A stretch of 64,000 nt of DNA, from the NCBI GenBank assembly GCA_963930655.1, contig OZ005607.1, positions 18,736,374 to 18,800,373 on the forward strand, in the 5' to 3' direction. Positions within the stretch are counted from its first letter, which is position 1. Every line of letters begins with the position of its first letter. The translations under genes and the position numbers were made by a program. The stretch comes from Myrica gale. Lineage: Eukaryota > Streptophyta > Magnoliopsida > Fagales > Myricaceae. The notes under the pieces were generated by a model. That model did no database searches. It was not told the origin of the DNA and saw only the letters and a program-made list of their open reading frames with translations. This document shows positions 44,827 through 57,490 of this stretch, one piece after another.

Positions 44827-45472
44827 TCGACAAATAATAAGTGAGAGAATTTTGGGCTATTAACTCCAACTTGAAACCTTTTACATTTTGCCTTTGTTCT
44901 TCTCTTATGAGTAAACCAGATAGCCTTTCAGTGCAAATGATAAATAAAAAGGGGGATAGGGGTCTCTTTGCGGAAGTCCCCATGTTGAAAGGAAGTTGTT
45001 GTGAGGATTTCCATTTAAGAGAATAGAGAAAGAGGCAATAGATACAGTCATAGATCCAGTTGATGAATGCAACAAGGAAGCCGTAGCTATCTAGAGCAGT
45101 TAGGATTAGACTCCACTCTATTTTATCAAACGATTTTTCCATATATGCTTTATAGGCCATATAACCATATTTTCCTTATTTCTTCGTGATAGAATGCAGT
45201 GCTTCATAAGCAATAATGAAGTTCTCCGGAATTAGTCTCCTTTTTATAAAGGAAGGTTGATAAGGAGAAATCATTTGCGGCAAATTAGGTTTTGATCTTT
45301 GAAGCAATGATCTTAAATATAATTTTGTAGATGGTGTTGCAGAGACTGATAGGCCTATATTGAGAAATTGAGCTTGCTTATTCAAATTTGGGGATGAGAG
45401 CAATATTCCAGTGTGATTGATGTCCCTTGGCACAATCCTTGTTGTGAAAAAATTATGGATGTTGATGATCAA
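44827..45472 (-). pseudogene. Old non-LTR reverse transcriptase relic
   Basis: Frames 45472-45176 and 45160-44827 give SPYQPSFIKRRLIPENFIIA, KSFDKIEWSLILTALDSYGF and RPLSPFLFIICTERLSGLLI, the spaced RT motifs of L1-type elements. It differs in sequence from the younger LINE family elsewhere here. The frame runs on into the PPR fragment where the ADD box should follow. The catalytic YADD/FADD box is lost. No tail or target duplication found. Confidence 0.78.
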
Positions 45473-45479
45473 TTTTATA

Positions 45480-48400
45480 ATTTTTCAGAGACACGCTTGC
45501 GCACGTACTAACCCCGAGGCTTTTTTTTAATAGTAATAGAATGCATACATGACGGTCTTATGACACGTAATTAATCTTGATATTGAAAGACTGAATTCTC
45601 CTTGAAAAGATTCAGCGGAAGACGGGTGTAAAAACCTTAGTTAAACGTATAGGGTATTGAAATAGTTAACCTTTAAATGCCGATTTTGAAAGTCTAAATC
45701 GCTTTGTAAATAGATATACTATTTAAAGAAAAGAAACAAGTAATGGAGAATAATTCAAAAGTAAATAAAGCATGGATTCTATATGTCACGTCGTATAACA
45801 AAAGCGTCCTTCATGAGGACTAAGCAAAAGCGAACAGTTTTACAAAAACGTGAGCACTCTGTAGCTCACTGAGCCTATACAACTATGATTAATATATTGA
45901 GAAAAGTTTAGGGAAAATAAAATAAAATAAAGATCATCTTTAACTAAGAAAGGAGCTAAAACTACATCTACTCCTCATCTTCATCGTTGGTCAGGTCCAG
46001 CACACCATCTCCCTGCGTCGTCTGACTAGGGTCCATTGGCACAGCCGGTGGTGTCGGGTAAGGAATCACCGGATCACCGATGCGTTAACTAGACCAAGGT
46101 CTGCCAGCCTAGGTAATGGGGGATCCTTCTGGTACTAGTGGTGGGTGTGCTCTATAGATATCTCGTAAGCATTCGAGACCCAAACCCGAAACTGTTACCA
46201 GGATGTCCGGATCCAGGTCAAGTGTCTGTTGGCTTTCAAAAAGTCCTATACCATGTTAAGTATTTTATGGTACATGCAACAAGGAAAAAGAAAATGAGGT
46301 GAGTCATAAGAACTCAGTGAGGTTGGGGAAGGGGACTATGCCATAACAATATGTCACGTATTGTGCTAGTACTTACCCCCTAAGCTCGTGTATAATAATC
46401 GCATGCACACAAGTGGAGATTACTGCACGATAGAAACTCTTATGATCGCTTAAATTCCCTCGAATTTACTTAGCGGGAGACTTGTGATTTTAAAATAGGT
46501 ACTTTTGAAAAAGGAAATCGTTTGAAATATAAAAGTCGTAAACTGATTAAAAGAATTGAGCTAATTCGCAAGATAATTTGCACTTATTTAGGAAATCCTA
46601 GTAACGACTTTGGTTGAAAATTTATTAGTATTGTAAAATATTAAAGTGTGATTAAGGGAAATTAATGAACTTGTAGAAAGAAAACAACATAGAGAAATGC
46701 AAAGCTTTTCCTTTAACTGAACACGGTTTGGTACAAAAGGGTCCTTCGTGAGGACTACAAAAGAATAGGACTAAGAAATACAAACATGTGAGCTTCCTAT
46801 AGCCCACCTAGCCTATACAACCGCGTTTCAGAGGATTAAAAACAGTTTTGAAATACTGCCGCCAAAAGAAAAAAAAAACAATGGATGGGTAACAAAACAA
46901 ACCCTGCGCCTAGAATCTCTTCGGCCTCGTAATAACCTAACATCATGCTTAACAATAAAAAGGCAAGCACACATGAAAATAAAAGGGATAAATCCTACTG
47001 ACTCAGTAAGGTCGAGGAGGGGGGGACATGTTCAAACAAATATAATTCATGCTTCAAGACTAATAGCATCAATGTAAAGAATCTAAGTCATACAAGGAAT
47101 AGAAATAGTATAGAGAATGCATGCAAATACATTTGAAATGCATTTGCTCATCATATGGTTCCCTGAGCTATTCCCAGTGTCTGCTATGTTCACCTCCAGA
47201 GTCGGGTTGTGCGTCCTTCCACTCATCGTGGGACTATCTCGTACCACCTACACCAGGACCTTCAAAAACAACGTCGTAGCGCCCAAAAGGAGACCACTCA
47301 CTCTATGTAGTGGGGGTTGCAATCTCCTCATGTGCCCTGTACTGTCACTTTTTCTTCGGGAATCACCACGTAGGCTTGGAGGTCCTCACATTTGTTTTCC
47401 CTTTTATGATGTGAATGCAATAAATGCACGAATACCATTTATGTGCAAAGTATACATCGAATCATCCCATAGTATGACTTGAAAACATAAATCAATAAAA
47501 TACTTGTAATTTCAATGCATGAATAATTAAAAATGCAAATTCCATAAATTAAAATTTTAAACTAATTTTAAAATACTCAATCAGTTTATGTGTCATATGG
47601 TTTCAAATTAAAAGACCTTTTCCCTTAAATAAAGAATTAATAAACTTTTTTTCTTTTATAAGACTAATTAAAGAATTAAACGTGAAATTTATAATTAAAT
47701 ATTAAATCTAAATCTTCAAATGAAGGCTTATTGGGTCTCCTTCAACCTTATTGGGCCTATCTTTAAAGTTTTAAAGTGCTCTTAAGACACAAGTTGAAAA
47801 TTCATGCTTCAAGAATAATAGCATCAGTGCAAAGAATCCAAGTCATACAAAGTATATAAAAAGTACAGAGAATGCATGCAATGCATTTGAAATGTATTCG
47901 CTCATCATATGGTTCCCTGAAGTATTCCCGGTGTCTGCTTTGGTTACCCCCAGAGTCGTGTTGTGCGTTCCTTCTCTTCTCGTGGAACTGTCCCGTGCCA
48001 CCTACACCAGGACCTTTAAAAATGAGGTCGTAGCTCCAAGAAGGAGCCCACTCACTCCCTGTAGTGGGGGGTTGCACTCTTCTAATGTGCCCAGTATTGT
48101 CACCTTTTTTCGGGAATCACCTCGTAGGCTTGAGGGTTCCTCACATTTGTTTTCCCTCTTATGATGTGAATGCAATCAGTGCATAAATATCATTTGTGTG
48201 TAAAGTACACATCCAATCATCCCATGATATAAGTTGAAAGCATAAATCAATAAAATACTTTTCAATTTCAATACATGAATAATTCAAAATGCAAATTTCA
48301 GAAATTAAATTCACAAACTAATTTTCAATCCTCAATCAATATTTGTGTCATATAGTTTTAAATTAATAGACATTTTTCCTTTAATTAAGAATTAATTAAA

Positions 48401-48985
48401 TTTTTAAATAATACTAATTATTCAAGATAGTTTCAAGTGAATTTTACTTCAGTAAAGTATTTTAATTTTCAGTATTTTGTTATTATCTTAAAATGTGTTT
48501 CTTGAAAATAATTTTCAATATTTGATACACGTTATATTTTTTGTAAAGTTTTATAATTAATAAAGTTCATTCTTAATACTATTTTAGGATGAATTAAAAA
48601 TTACATATATATACAAAAAAAATTACATAAAATTTTGAATATATATAAGATATATATCAAAATAATAAAGCATGACTGTGAAGCGGAAGAGAGAGAATCG
48701 TGAGTTCACGTGCAGTGTGTAATGATAGCATGAGAAATTAAGAAAATAGATTACTGAGTTCACGTGCAGTGTGCAGTGACAGTACGAGAAATTAAGAAAA
48801 TAAATTACTTTATTTAAAAAGAGAAACTATTTTACGTATATTAATGCTTCATTTTACTGTTGACCGATTTTCCTTTTAGCTGACTTAATTTTACTAACCT
48901 CTCCAAATATCAAAAATTGAAAAGAAAAAAAAAAGTTTTCAGTGGAGCCTAAAATAAACACAACCTTAAATATATGATAGGAATT
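45480..48985. repeat. Non-coding repeat block with internal duplications
   Basis: No protein-coding homology. Two internal repeat relations are visible: 45750-45890 resembles 46690-46830 (CTTCATGAGGACTA / CTTCGTGAGGACTA, then GCCTATACAACYRYG), and 47045-47810 is tandemly repeated at 47805-48360. Phrases like CTCAGTAAGGTCGAGGAGG and ordered short repeats suggest decayed LTR-retrotransposon non-coding sequence, but I found no gag, pol or primer-binding site. 48360-48985 is plain AT-rich sequence with a small direct repeat (GAGTTCACGTGCAGTGTG) at 48700-48775. Confidence 0.5.
47045..48360. repeat. Tandem repeat, unit about 0.77 kb
   Basis: Two head-to-tail copies. Each begins TTCATGCTTCAAGA(C/A)TAATAG, contains GCTCATCATATGGTTCCCTGA and CACCAGGACCTT, and ends in AT-rich sequence. 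Copies differ at perhaps one base in eight to ten, so the duplication is old. The short ORFs in both copies (47117-47482 and 47892-48164) look alike only because the DNA is duplicated. Confidence 0.8.
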
Positions 48986-48989
48986 TATT

Positions 48990-49545
48990 TAGGCTTTATT
49001 AGTTCATTAGTCCATGAGGTATGAGATGATCTCAAACTGATCCTTAGGGTATATTTCGTCTTATACTAGATTCTGGGAATCCTTTGTATCTTAGAGTGGT
49101 CATTTCGTCAACTTAGTTGGTCCGGCTAATAGAATAAATCTAATGTGACTAATGTGGACACATAACTACCAATCGCAAGTAATCAGGCAGCCCAAGTCAC
49201 TCGAGGGTGCACTATTTTTACAAAATATCTGTTCAGCATGATGTTACGGGCTAGCGTTTTAGGTCAAAGTAGTGTAAATAATTTGCTTTGAATTTTAAAT
49301 TAACGCCAATGGATCCAACTTACAAATGAAGAGACTTGGGGACACGTGGCTACTTGTGATTGAAGGTGATGTATCATCGTTAGCCACATGAGATTTATTT
49401 CGTTAATAAGTTCAACTGAGTTGACGAATGACCACTTTAAGATATGAAAGATTCTTCATGGACTAATTTCGGACAAAATAAATCTTAATGATCAATTTTG
49501 GATTCGGCCATTCTCCACGGGCTAGTGGACTAATTAAACCATTTA
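48990..49545. mobile_element. Foldback element 5
   Basis: Left arm GGCTTTATTAGTTCATTAGT near 48992 pairs with GGGCTAGTGGACTAATTAAACC (written in two parts: GGGCTAGTGGAC, TAATTAAACC) near 49520-49541. Internal pairs include GAATAAATCTAATGTG with CACATGAGATTTATTTCG. Arms are interrupted and about 200 bp. No coding sequence. Confidence 0.6.
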
Positions 49546-49561
49546 TTTAAAAGGAAAAAAA

Positions 49562-50062
49562 TTAAATACATTTTGCACCCTTTATGTTTGGGGGTGTTAA
49601 CACATTGCACACCAATGTTTTATTTTTTAGACATTAAGTATATTATGTTATCTCCTCCAACGATTTGCACTTCGGAGTGAAATTTTGGCGTCAAATTAGA
49701 CGGTAATCATTTACATATGTCTCTCATGTGATCTCAGTCCCCGTCAAATTATTGTATTGCCCTTAAATCTCAAACAAGTCACGATCAAATGAGCTTCAAA
49801 ACCCAATAGGAGAAAATCGTGACTTGTTTAAAGTCATTTAATTGTGACTTGTTTAAGATTTAAGGGCAATACAATAATCTAATAGGAATTGAGGTCACGT
49901 TAGAGGCACATGTAAACGATTATCATGTAATTTGACGCTAAATTTCACTCCAGTTACAGATTATTGGAGGATATAACATAATTGTCTCAATATCTCAAAA
50001 ATAAAATATTATGGTGCAATGTGTCAAACCTCCAAATATAAGAGGTGCAAATTGTATTTAAA
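49562..50062. mobile_element. Foldback element 6, about 220-bp arms
   Basis: Ends AAATACATTTTGCACC and GGTGCAAATTGTATTT form a clean inverted pair, and pairing continues through ATTGTATTGCCCTTAAATCT / AGATTTAAGGGCAATACAAT toward the centre. About 500 bp, no ORF. Transcribed through, it would give one long hairpin. Confidence 0.78.
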
Positions 50063-51139
50063 AAAAAAAAGCAAATGACGTTCGGGCTTGCACCTTCGCC
50101 AGCCAGCCAAATAGTTTGGTTGCTCTAAATGAAGGTTGGAATATTTGCGCATACATTGTCACTCTCACTTTATCCAAAAATGAGACAGTCAACAAGCATA
50201 AAATGCTAAAGGCTCTGAAAATGTGTAATTTTCTATAAAATGCTACTTGCTCTGTACCTCATTGCGATGACCCAAAAATTCTTACGAAACGAGCCTGTGT
50301 CACTGTCTCAGTTAAAAATAGAACGGATGCAGGCCTTCGTAAGAATTTTTTGGGTCAATTCAATGCTTACCGAGCCCAAAAGCTAGTCTGGGTCAGCCCA
50401 TACTTATTCCCCGTAGGAAATTTTATTTTTCCTCCCTCTCCCCGTCGCGCTCTCTCTCTCTCTCTCTCTCTCGGCCTCTCGCCCACTCAGCTCTCCTTCT
50501 CGGATTCGAATTGAAACCCGGTCCCCCCCGTTTCTCCCTTTCTCAATCGATCTCAGGTAGGACATTTCTAATCAATTGGAGTTGTGTTTTGACCAGTAAT
50601 TTTGGAAATGAGATAGATTTGGAGTTTGGATTTGTACTTGCTTTAGGGTTTCGGATATGGATGAAATTTGGGGGGGGGGGTTTGTGATGGTAGGAAATTG
50701 ACATGGCTTTTTTGTGATTTGTTTGTTTTCTTTAAGCATGCTGTTTGAATTTCGCCTGTTATGTGCTTGGGGAATCTGAATTTATTAAGTTGGTTGATTT
50801 AGGGTTTCGGATTAAATTTGGAGTTTTGTGCTTTAGAGTTTCGGATTAAATATAGGCCCAAAATGGCTCGGCTGTTCCGGCTCCGCATTACCGGAATTCC
50901 TCTAGCTTCCGGATGCGGAACAGGAACCGATTTGCGGTTCGCGTGGGTAACGGAACAGGTTCTGAAACTTCTGGTTACCACCCTTACGCATATCCTCGGC
51001 CTCAGAAAAAAGAACAAGCATATCCTCGGCCTCTAACAATATCTCTCTCTTATCTTTCTCAATATTGAGGGTTTCTTATTCAGATTCCTATTTCAGGAAA
51101 TCGTAGAGCTTCACTTCTGGGGATCTAAGAGGGCCAGAC
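50063..51139 (+). promoter_or_regulatory. SLU7: SLU7 promoter region, 5' UTR and leader intron
   Basis: A (CT)n microsatellite at about 50450-50472 and pyrimidine-rich sequence precede a probable non-coding first exon ending CGATCTCAG|GTAGGA at 50556. The leader intron would end at TTTCAG|GAAATC near 51096, and the leader continues to the ATG at 51140. Leader introns are common in plant genes. A GGAATTCC..CCGGATGCGGAACAGG stretch at 50880-50960 resembles the GC motifs of the hAT-like elements and may be a relic. Confidence 0.5.
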
Positions 51140-54100
51140 ATGGCAACCGCTTCAGGTACTTGGTCTTTTTCTTTTCGCTATTTCTCTTTGAATCTATTTA
51201 TTTTCTACTGGGATTTTGAAATTTTTCTTGTGTCATTTGGAGCTGTCGTTTCAGCAAATTATTGAAATTGACTATTATGAACCATTTGTTGCTTTTTTCA
51301 ATTCTTATTTTTATGTGGTGCTGGTTTGGTTGCAAAGTTCACTATTTTTGTGGTTCCAACCTTTTTTATTAGCTGGCCATTCAAAATTGTAGTGGAACTT
51401 TGGGGCAAAGGTAGCTTCCTAGTCTCACGAATTAGTGAGAATCACATAGGAAGCTTCTTCTTTTTTTTTTTTCGTTTTTTTCTAGAAAGGCATTGGTTGC
51501 GAATTTCGTAGTTTTTTTTGGAGCTATGGCTGATGACATTAGAATAGAAATAGTGAAATTAGATAGTCCTAACATGTATGCCCTAGCTTTTTTACCCAAA
51601 AAACATGTATGCCCTAACTTTTTGTTGTGGATTGCATGAAATTGTTGTAAAAGAGACTTTTAGAGAAAACACACGACATAGTCTTATCTTCAAAGTGAGT
51701 TGCGAACAGAAAAATAATTTGAAGGGTACAGCATGAAGGATCAAGGGTTTAATACCGTAGGGGTAGCAAATTGTATTGATCTATTAGTAAAGCACGAAGA
51801 ATGTAAAACTGCTAGATTGGTTATTTGTGCGTTGAACTTTATGATGTGCGGAGTAGTTAATGCAATTCTCAATTTTATTAAGTTTTTGTCTCTCGTTCAA
51901 GACTACTTGGGATTTTCATTCTTCCAATATTTATTCCTGTTATATGGTTTGGCTTGCAGTTGCATTTAAGTCTAGGGAGGACCATCGGAAGCAAATTGAA
52001 TTGGAAGAAGCACGTAAAGCTGGTCTTGCACCAGCTGAGGTTGATGAGGATGGAAAAGAGATCAATCCTCATATTCCCCAGTATATGTCATCTGCTCCTT
52101 GGTATCTCAATGCTGAGAGACCTGTAAGTAGACCTGTTCTTGATTTGTCAGTTAGGCCTGCATGCAAAACTTGTTGAAAACTCGACACATTTTTTATTTA
52201 CTTTTTTTTTATGTGTGTTTCAGAGTTTAAAACATCAAAGGAAGTGGAAATCAGATCCCAACTACACAAAGTCATGGTATGACAGAGGTGCAAAAATTTA
52301 CCAGGCAGACAAGTACAGGAAGGGTGCCTGTGAAAAGTGAGTCAACTCCCTCACTCTCTCTCTGCCCCCTCTTCCTCTCCCTCTCCCTCTTCCTCTGCCT
52401 CTGCCCCCGCTGTCACCACCACATTACTATTAGCATTCCTCGTAAACTCAAATAGTTTTGTAACCACCGGTTCAAAGAGAAAACAAACAACAGAGGAAAA
52501 CTTAGATTAGCAATTCATCCTGCTAGAGGTCCATTCATGATGATCTTGGGGCATATGGTTGAGTACAACCTTCCCTGCTTTACCACCAAAAAGAAAGTAT
52601 GTTTATCTCATGTGCAGAATAATAATTGCAATTGCCTCTTAACAGCTGTGGAGCCATGACACATGATACAAAGGCATGCATGGAAAGACCCCGTAAAGTG
52701 GGAGCAAAGTGGACAAACAAACACATTGCACCTGATGAAAAAGTAGAGACCTTTGAGCTTGACTACGATGGTAAACGGGACCGTTGGAATGGCTATGATG
52801 CATCCACCTATGCTTATGTCATTGAAAGATATGAAGCCAGAGATGAAGCTCGAAGGAAATACCTTAAAGATCAACAGCTTAAGAAACTTGAGGAGAAAAA
52901 CAATAACCAAGACGGTGAGGCTGGGGTAAGTGATGAGGATGAAGAAGAAGATGATCTAAGGGTAGATGAAGCCAAGGTTGATGAGAGCAAGCAAATGGAC
53001 TTTGCAAAGGTTGAAAAGCGTGTAAGGACAACAGGTGGTGGAAGCACAGGAACTGTGAGGTTAGAGGTCCCTTCCAGTTGCAATTCTTTGTGTGGATTAG
53101 TAAGCTCTACCATGGTTGTGCTTGCTGTTCTTCTATACAACTATGTGGAAATGTATTCAGTCTTGTGTTTTGGATGGAGTCGCATGCTGATTTATATAAA
53201 TTTGCAGGAACTTGCGTATTCGGGAGGATACAGCAAAATATCTTTTAAATCTTGATGTCAACTCTGCGCATTATGATCCCAAAACCCGGTCTATGCGTGA
53301 AGATCCTCTTCCTGATGCAGATCCGAATGAGAAGTTCTATGGGGTGAGTACCCTTCAGATCAGAGAGTGTAGTTGTAAATTGCAAGGTTTTATTGTGCAT
53401 TGATCTCACTTTGGGCTTTTTTACCTTTTATATTAAAGGGGGATAACCAACATAGAAGTAGCGGTCAAGCTTTGGAGTTCAAGCAGCTTAACATCCACTC
53501 TTGGGAAGCATTTGACAAGGGACAAGACATTCACATGCAAGCAGCTCCATCCCAAGCTGAGTTGCTTTATAAGAATTATAAGGTTATTAAGGAGAAACTG
53601 AAGTCCCATACAAAAGATACCATCTTGGAGAAGTATGGGAATGCGGCTACTGGCGAAGAGCTTCCAATGGAGCTTCTATTAGGACAAAGTGAAAGACAAG
53701 TGGAATATGATCGTGCTGGCAGGATCATAAAGGGGCAGGTATGGTTTTGTTGTAATGTCGAACTCCTAATTCGTAAATTATTCTTTTTTAATTTGGCAAT
53801 TTCAGCTTCTGATGGGCAAAATAATCCTGAAGAGGAGAGGCATTGGGTTCTGGTGAATGTTGTTTCTGTAGAATTCCTTGTTAAATGTCTTGGTTAAAGT
53901 CTGCTAGATTTCTTAATGTATTTGGTTTGGTCTCTGTTCGCTTTGATAATCATATCAAATCTTTAGAGGTATAGACGGTAGAAACACTGAATGATAAACA
54001 TTGCAGAAGGAAGTCAATGTTGGATATTGTGTTTCTTTTCATGCTTATATGGTCTGCCTCATTCTATTTACAGGAGAAGGCACTTCCAAGAAGCAAGTAT

Positions 54101-55115
54101 GAAGAGGATGTTTATATTAACAACCACACAAGTGTTTGGGGTTCATGGTGGAAGGATCATCAGTGGGGCTACAAGTGCTGCAAGCAGACGATCCGAAACA
54201 GCTATTGCACTGGTGCTGCTGGAATAGAGGCTGCTGAAGCTGCAACAGATCTTATGAAGGCTAATATTGCTCGGAAGGAAGCTACTGAAGGTGCATATCA
54301 GCAACAAAATAGCATTCTTGTGGTGTTTTTGGATATTTTCTTATAGCTGCTTATGTGGCCATGGTATATTTTGCTCTAACTTGACATCGTAATGAACAGA
54401 GATTCCATCACCAGTGGAGGAGAAAAGGCTTGCCACTTGGGGAACTGATATTCCGGATGACTTGGTTTTGGATGAGAAGTTACTGGCTGAAGCACTTAAA
54501 AAGGTAAATGAGGATCTGACTTTTGATTACTGTTCTCTCTCTCGCTCTTAATATCCTTTTGTCCTTGTCTACTTCTTGAATGAAGCTATAGCTCAACTGG
54601 TATGGCTATCTGTGTTTTTGTACTTCTCTATTCAACTTAAAATTGTTTAAGAATTGAAGAAGTTAAAAGATTTTGAGGAATCTTGCTCTAGTAAGGGCAT
54701 TAAATGTCACTATATATGATAGATCTATTGACGAAGCCATCTGATTTATAAGTTGAGCTGGGGTAAGCTTCGGATGTGTACATTTAATTTTGTCAGTTGA
54801 TAAACATTGTTCCGGGTATACATTATTGTTTACTAAAATTGGTTTGGGTTGGACAGGAGGATCAAAGGAGGAGAGAAGAGAAAGACGAAAGAAAACGCAA
54901 ATATAATGTCAGATGGAATGATGAGGTAATATCTTTATTCTATGGTTGAACTAGCATCCCAACTGACGAAATTAGTAAACAGCTGCTAGTTTTTTTTTTT
55001 GGGTCCATTTTATCATCCTCATTTGATCAAATTGCAGGTTACAGCGGAGGATATGGAGGCATACAGGATGAAGAAAATCCATCATGATGATCCAATGAGG
55101 GACTTCTTACAGTAG
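51140..55115 (+). CDS. SLU7: Pre-mRNA splicing factor SLU7, complete
   Basis: Ten coding exons: 51140-51155, 51960-52123, 52224-52336, 52646-53059, 53208-53343, 53439-53738, 54074-54290, 54400-54503, 54857-54925, 55038-55115; phases join to 536 residues, the family's usual length. It reads [20 protein letters not shown], then SMREDPLP-type core, [15 protein letters not shown] and ends [18 protein letters not shown] zinc knuckle C96-x2-C99-x4-H104-x4-C109 ([14 protein letters not shown]) is split by intron 3. SLU7 acts in the second catalytic step of splicing, holding the freed 5' exon near the correct 3' splice site in the nuclear spliceosome. No lesions seen. Confidence 0.97.
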
Positions 55116-56915
55116 GTGGGTTTTCTTACTAGCCCTGAAGCTGGATTACTGGGTTTTGCTCTATAATGCAGTTTCACCAGCTGACTTACTGTCTGCATCA
55201 AGGACAGTGGTGGCATGAAATATAGGGTAGAGCCTCCACCTTCAATGTTAAGAGTTCTGCGGTCGTCTTCTTGCTGTAAGCTACATTCTGTTGAGCTCCT
55301 CGCTATGGCGCAGATGTGTGAGCTCAAAAGTGTGTATAATTTTAATTTCCTTTATTTGAGCACGTTAAAAATCCATTAAGAATTTACATAATAAACGTTT
55401 GTGTGTGCCTGTCTGATGTATGATATATTTGCATATAAATGATATGTTTGGTAAAGATCAAATTAACTTTTTTATCATGATATGTTCATGTGTTATAGAA
55501 GTCTATGGTACGTCACAGAATGTGTAGTGTCGACCATGTCATGTTCTATATGAACGCGGCACATGTCACAGAAGGTTGTAACGTCGATGGACACATCATT
55601 CTAAATCGTTGTGTAGAAAAAATAAAAAACTAATATGAAGGTTGTAACGTCGATGGACACATCACAGAAGGTTATCCCCTTAATATTTTGAAAAAAATCT
55701 CTTTTGTAAGGCCAAAAGTCTATCCTTTTTTTCCCTTCAAATACCATTTATTCCTAAAATTAAATGAAACAAATTTAATGCTTTTAAAAATTATACCCTT
55801 TAAAATGACAATAAATAAGAATTGAATTAAAATATCCTTTAAAATAGTAACAAATGCTAATTGTGGAATTAAAAGTTCAGATGCAATTTATTTTATGACG
55901 TAAATAATGGTTTTTGTTTTTATTTTGTTATTTATTTCTCTTAATTTCTTTCTTTTAAAAAACCTATCGATTTTGTCTTACCATGGAAAAAGGTAACATA
56001 ATAAAATCACTTAACTCACTAAATTTCTTTTGCGGCTTTATGTATGACAACTTTAACTTGATTTTTTTTTCTTTTGACGTTGTCTCGGCTTATTTAAGTT
56101 TATTCTCTTTTTTTAGCTGCCAATTTCTTTCGATCTCAATTTTGTCCGCTCCTATAGTTGCTAATTTCAATTCAGAGCAAATATTTATATTGTTTTCTTT
56201 ATAATTGACAGGTTATGAACTTGCATAATAATAATTAATACAAAGAAAATAATTACTGTGAATATTTGTTATGGCTCACAGTTATTCCACTCTGGGAGTC
56301 CGGCTTCCAAAACTTCAATCCTAGCTCTGCGACAGTATATATGAGTTGTTTTATGAAAAACTAGAATGTATGTCAACAAAATAATGATTTGCTGTTTCAA
56401 GAGGTAGCAAAATATAGATATAATATAAAAATACGGAACCGAGTTCGAAAAGATTGAAAACAATATTGCATTGCAAAATATAATGATATGACTTGTTTGA
56501 ACCCCAAATAATTGGCCCTTGGAGTTAATATTAAAAAATTTATTATTATTATAAAATTTATTAAAAATCATATTTCTTCACTTTTTCACTAACTCCCATT
56601 ATTTTTTCACAAACTCCAATACTCAAAATTTTCACACTCAAACAACACCATTAATATCCCTGTTTTGTCTGAAGAAATGAATGAATTAAATATTTTAGAT
56701 TGTAATAGTAATTTGCATATTCATTCTTCAATCTCTTAGTCAATGGCGGAAAAAGTACATAAATAAGTATTAGAAACTTCATTACGTTGATAGCTAACCA
56801 AAATAGACTACGTTGCGAAATGAATGCATGGTTCCAAAAGGCTTATGAAAACAACTTCTCTTGATTCTAAAGAACTACGACGATCATCGCACAAACTTTT
56901 GAAAATATTCTTGAA
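55116..56915. other. SLU7 3' flank and intergenic AT-rich DNA
   Basis: SLU7 3' UTR probably extends to about 55400 (AT-rich after TAATTTTAATTTCC). A GGTTGTAACGTCGATGGACA unit is repeated at about 55573 and 55638. At 56505-56650 a Tourist-like relic is seen (TTCTTCACTTTTTCACTAAC, ending CTCAAACAACACC). No genes. Confidence 0.45.
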
Positions 56916-56919
56916 CAGT

Positions 56920-57490
56920 TTTATCTAGCTAATCAGACAAGAAGTTCACAAACGTGGTTGTTGCGCGCGGTTGCATTTGCTAAGAAGCCCTTGTCAACCA
57001 TAGTTTTGAGATATTCCGTTGCCCTTGATCTGTGGTTATGTTGCAAGAGTCCTTGGATAATTGCGTTATACCTAAACTCATTAGGTGAGCAATCATTTTC
57101 GTCCATTTTCTCAAGCATAATGTAAGTCCGAATACCGATTGCACTCCTTTGCTAGGAAGACTATAAAAGAGTTCTATTGCTGTCAAAAGTTACCCAGCAT
57201 CACACATACCATCTATTAAGATGTTAGACAACAATATCGAGGTCTAAGCCTTGGTCTACCATCTCTTAAAATAGTGTCATTCCCTGGGTTAATTGTTGGT
57301 TCTTACATGGGCCATCCAACAAAGTAGGATAAGATTGAAGATTTGGATGTTGTCTACAATCTAACATCTTATGGAGTAGCTCCAGAGCAGCCTGACATTT
57401 CCCAACTCAGCAAAGCCTCTTATAAGAGTGTTGTGAGTGACAACATCAAGAATAATTCCGTTATTCGACATTTCTAGATAGAGACTGTTT
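56920..57490 (-). pseudogene. P-class PPR pseudogene
   Basis: Minus-strand frames, broken by several shifts and stops, read NTLIRGFAELGN, then CRQHPNLQSYPTLLDGPCKN, TAIELFYSLPSKGVQS, MLEKMDENDCSPNEFRYNAI and IQGLLQHNHRSRATEYLKTM. These are 35-residue pentatricopeptide repeats of the P class (Rf-like) near a C-terminus. Organelle RNA-binding is the family role; this copy cannot work. The upstream repeats are missing. Confidence 0.82.

Noticed and set aside
47117-48164. Paired similar ORFs that could suggest a small gene family
   Set aside because: Similarity comes from the non-coding tandem duplication; frames are short and not conserved between the copies.
54585-54612. Box-A-like TAGCTCAACTGG in an SLU7 intron as a SINE
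   Set aside because: No matching box B at the expected distance, so it is probably chance.
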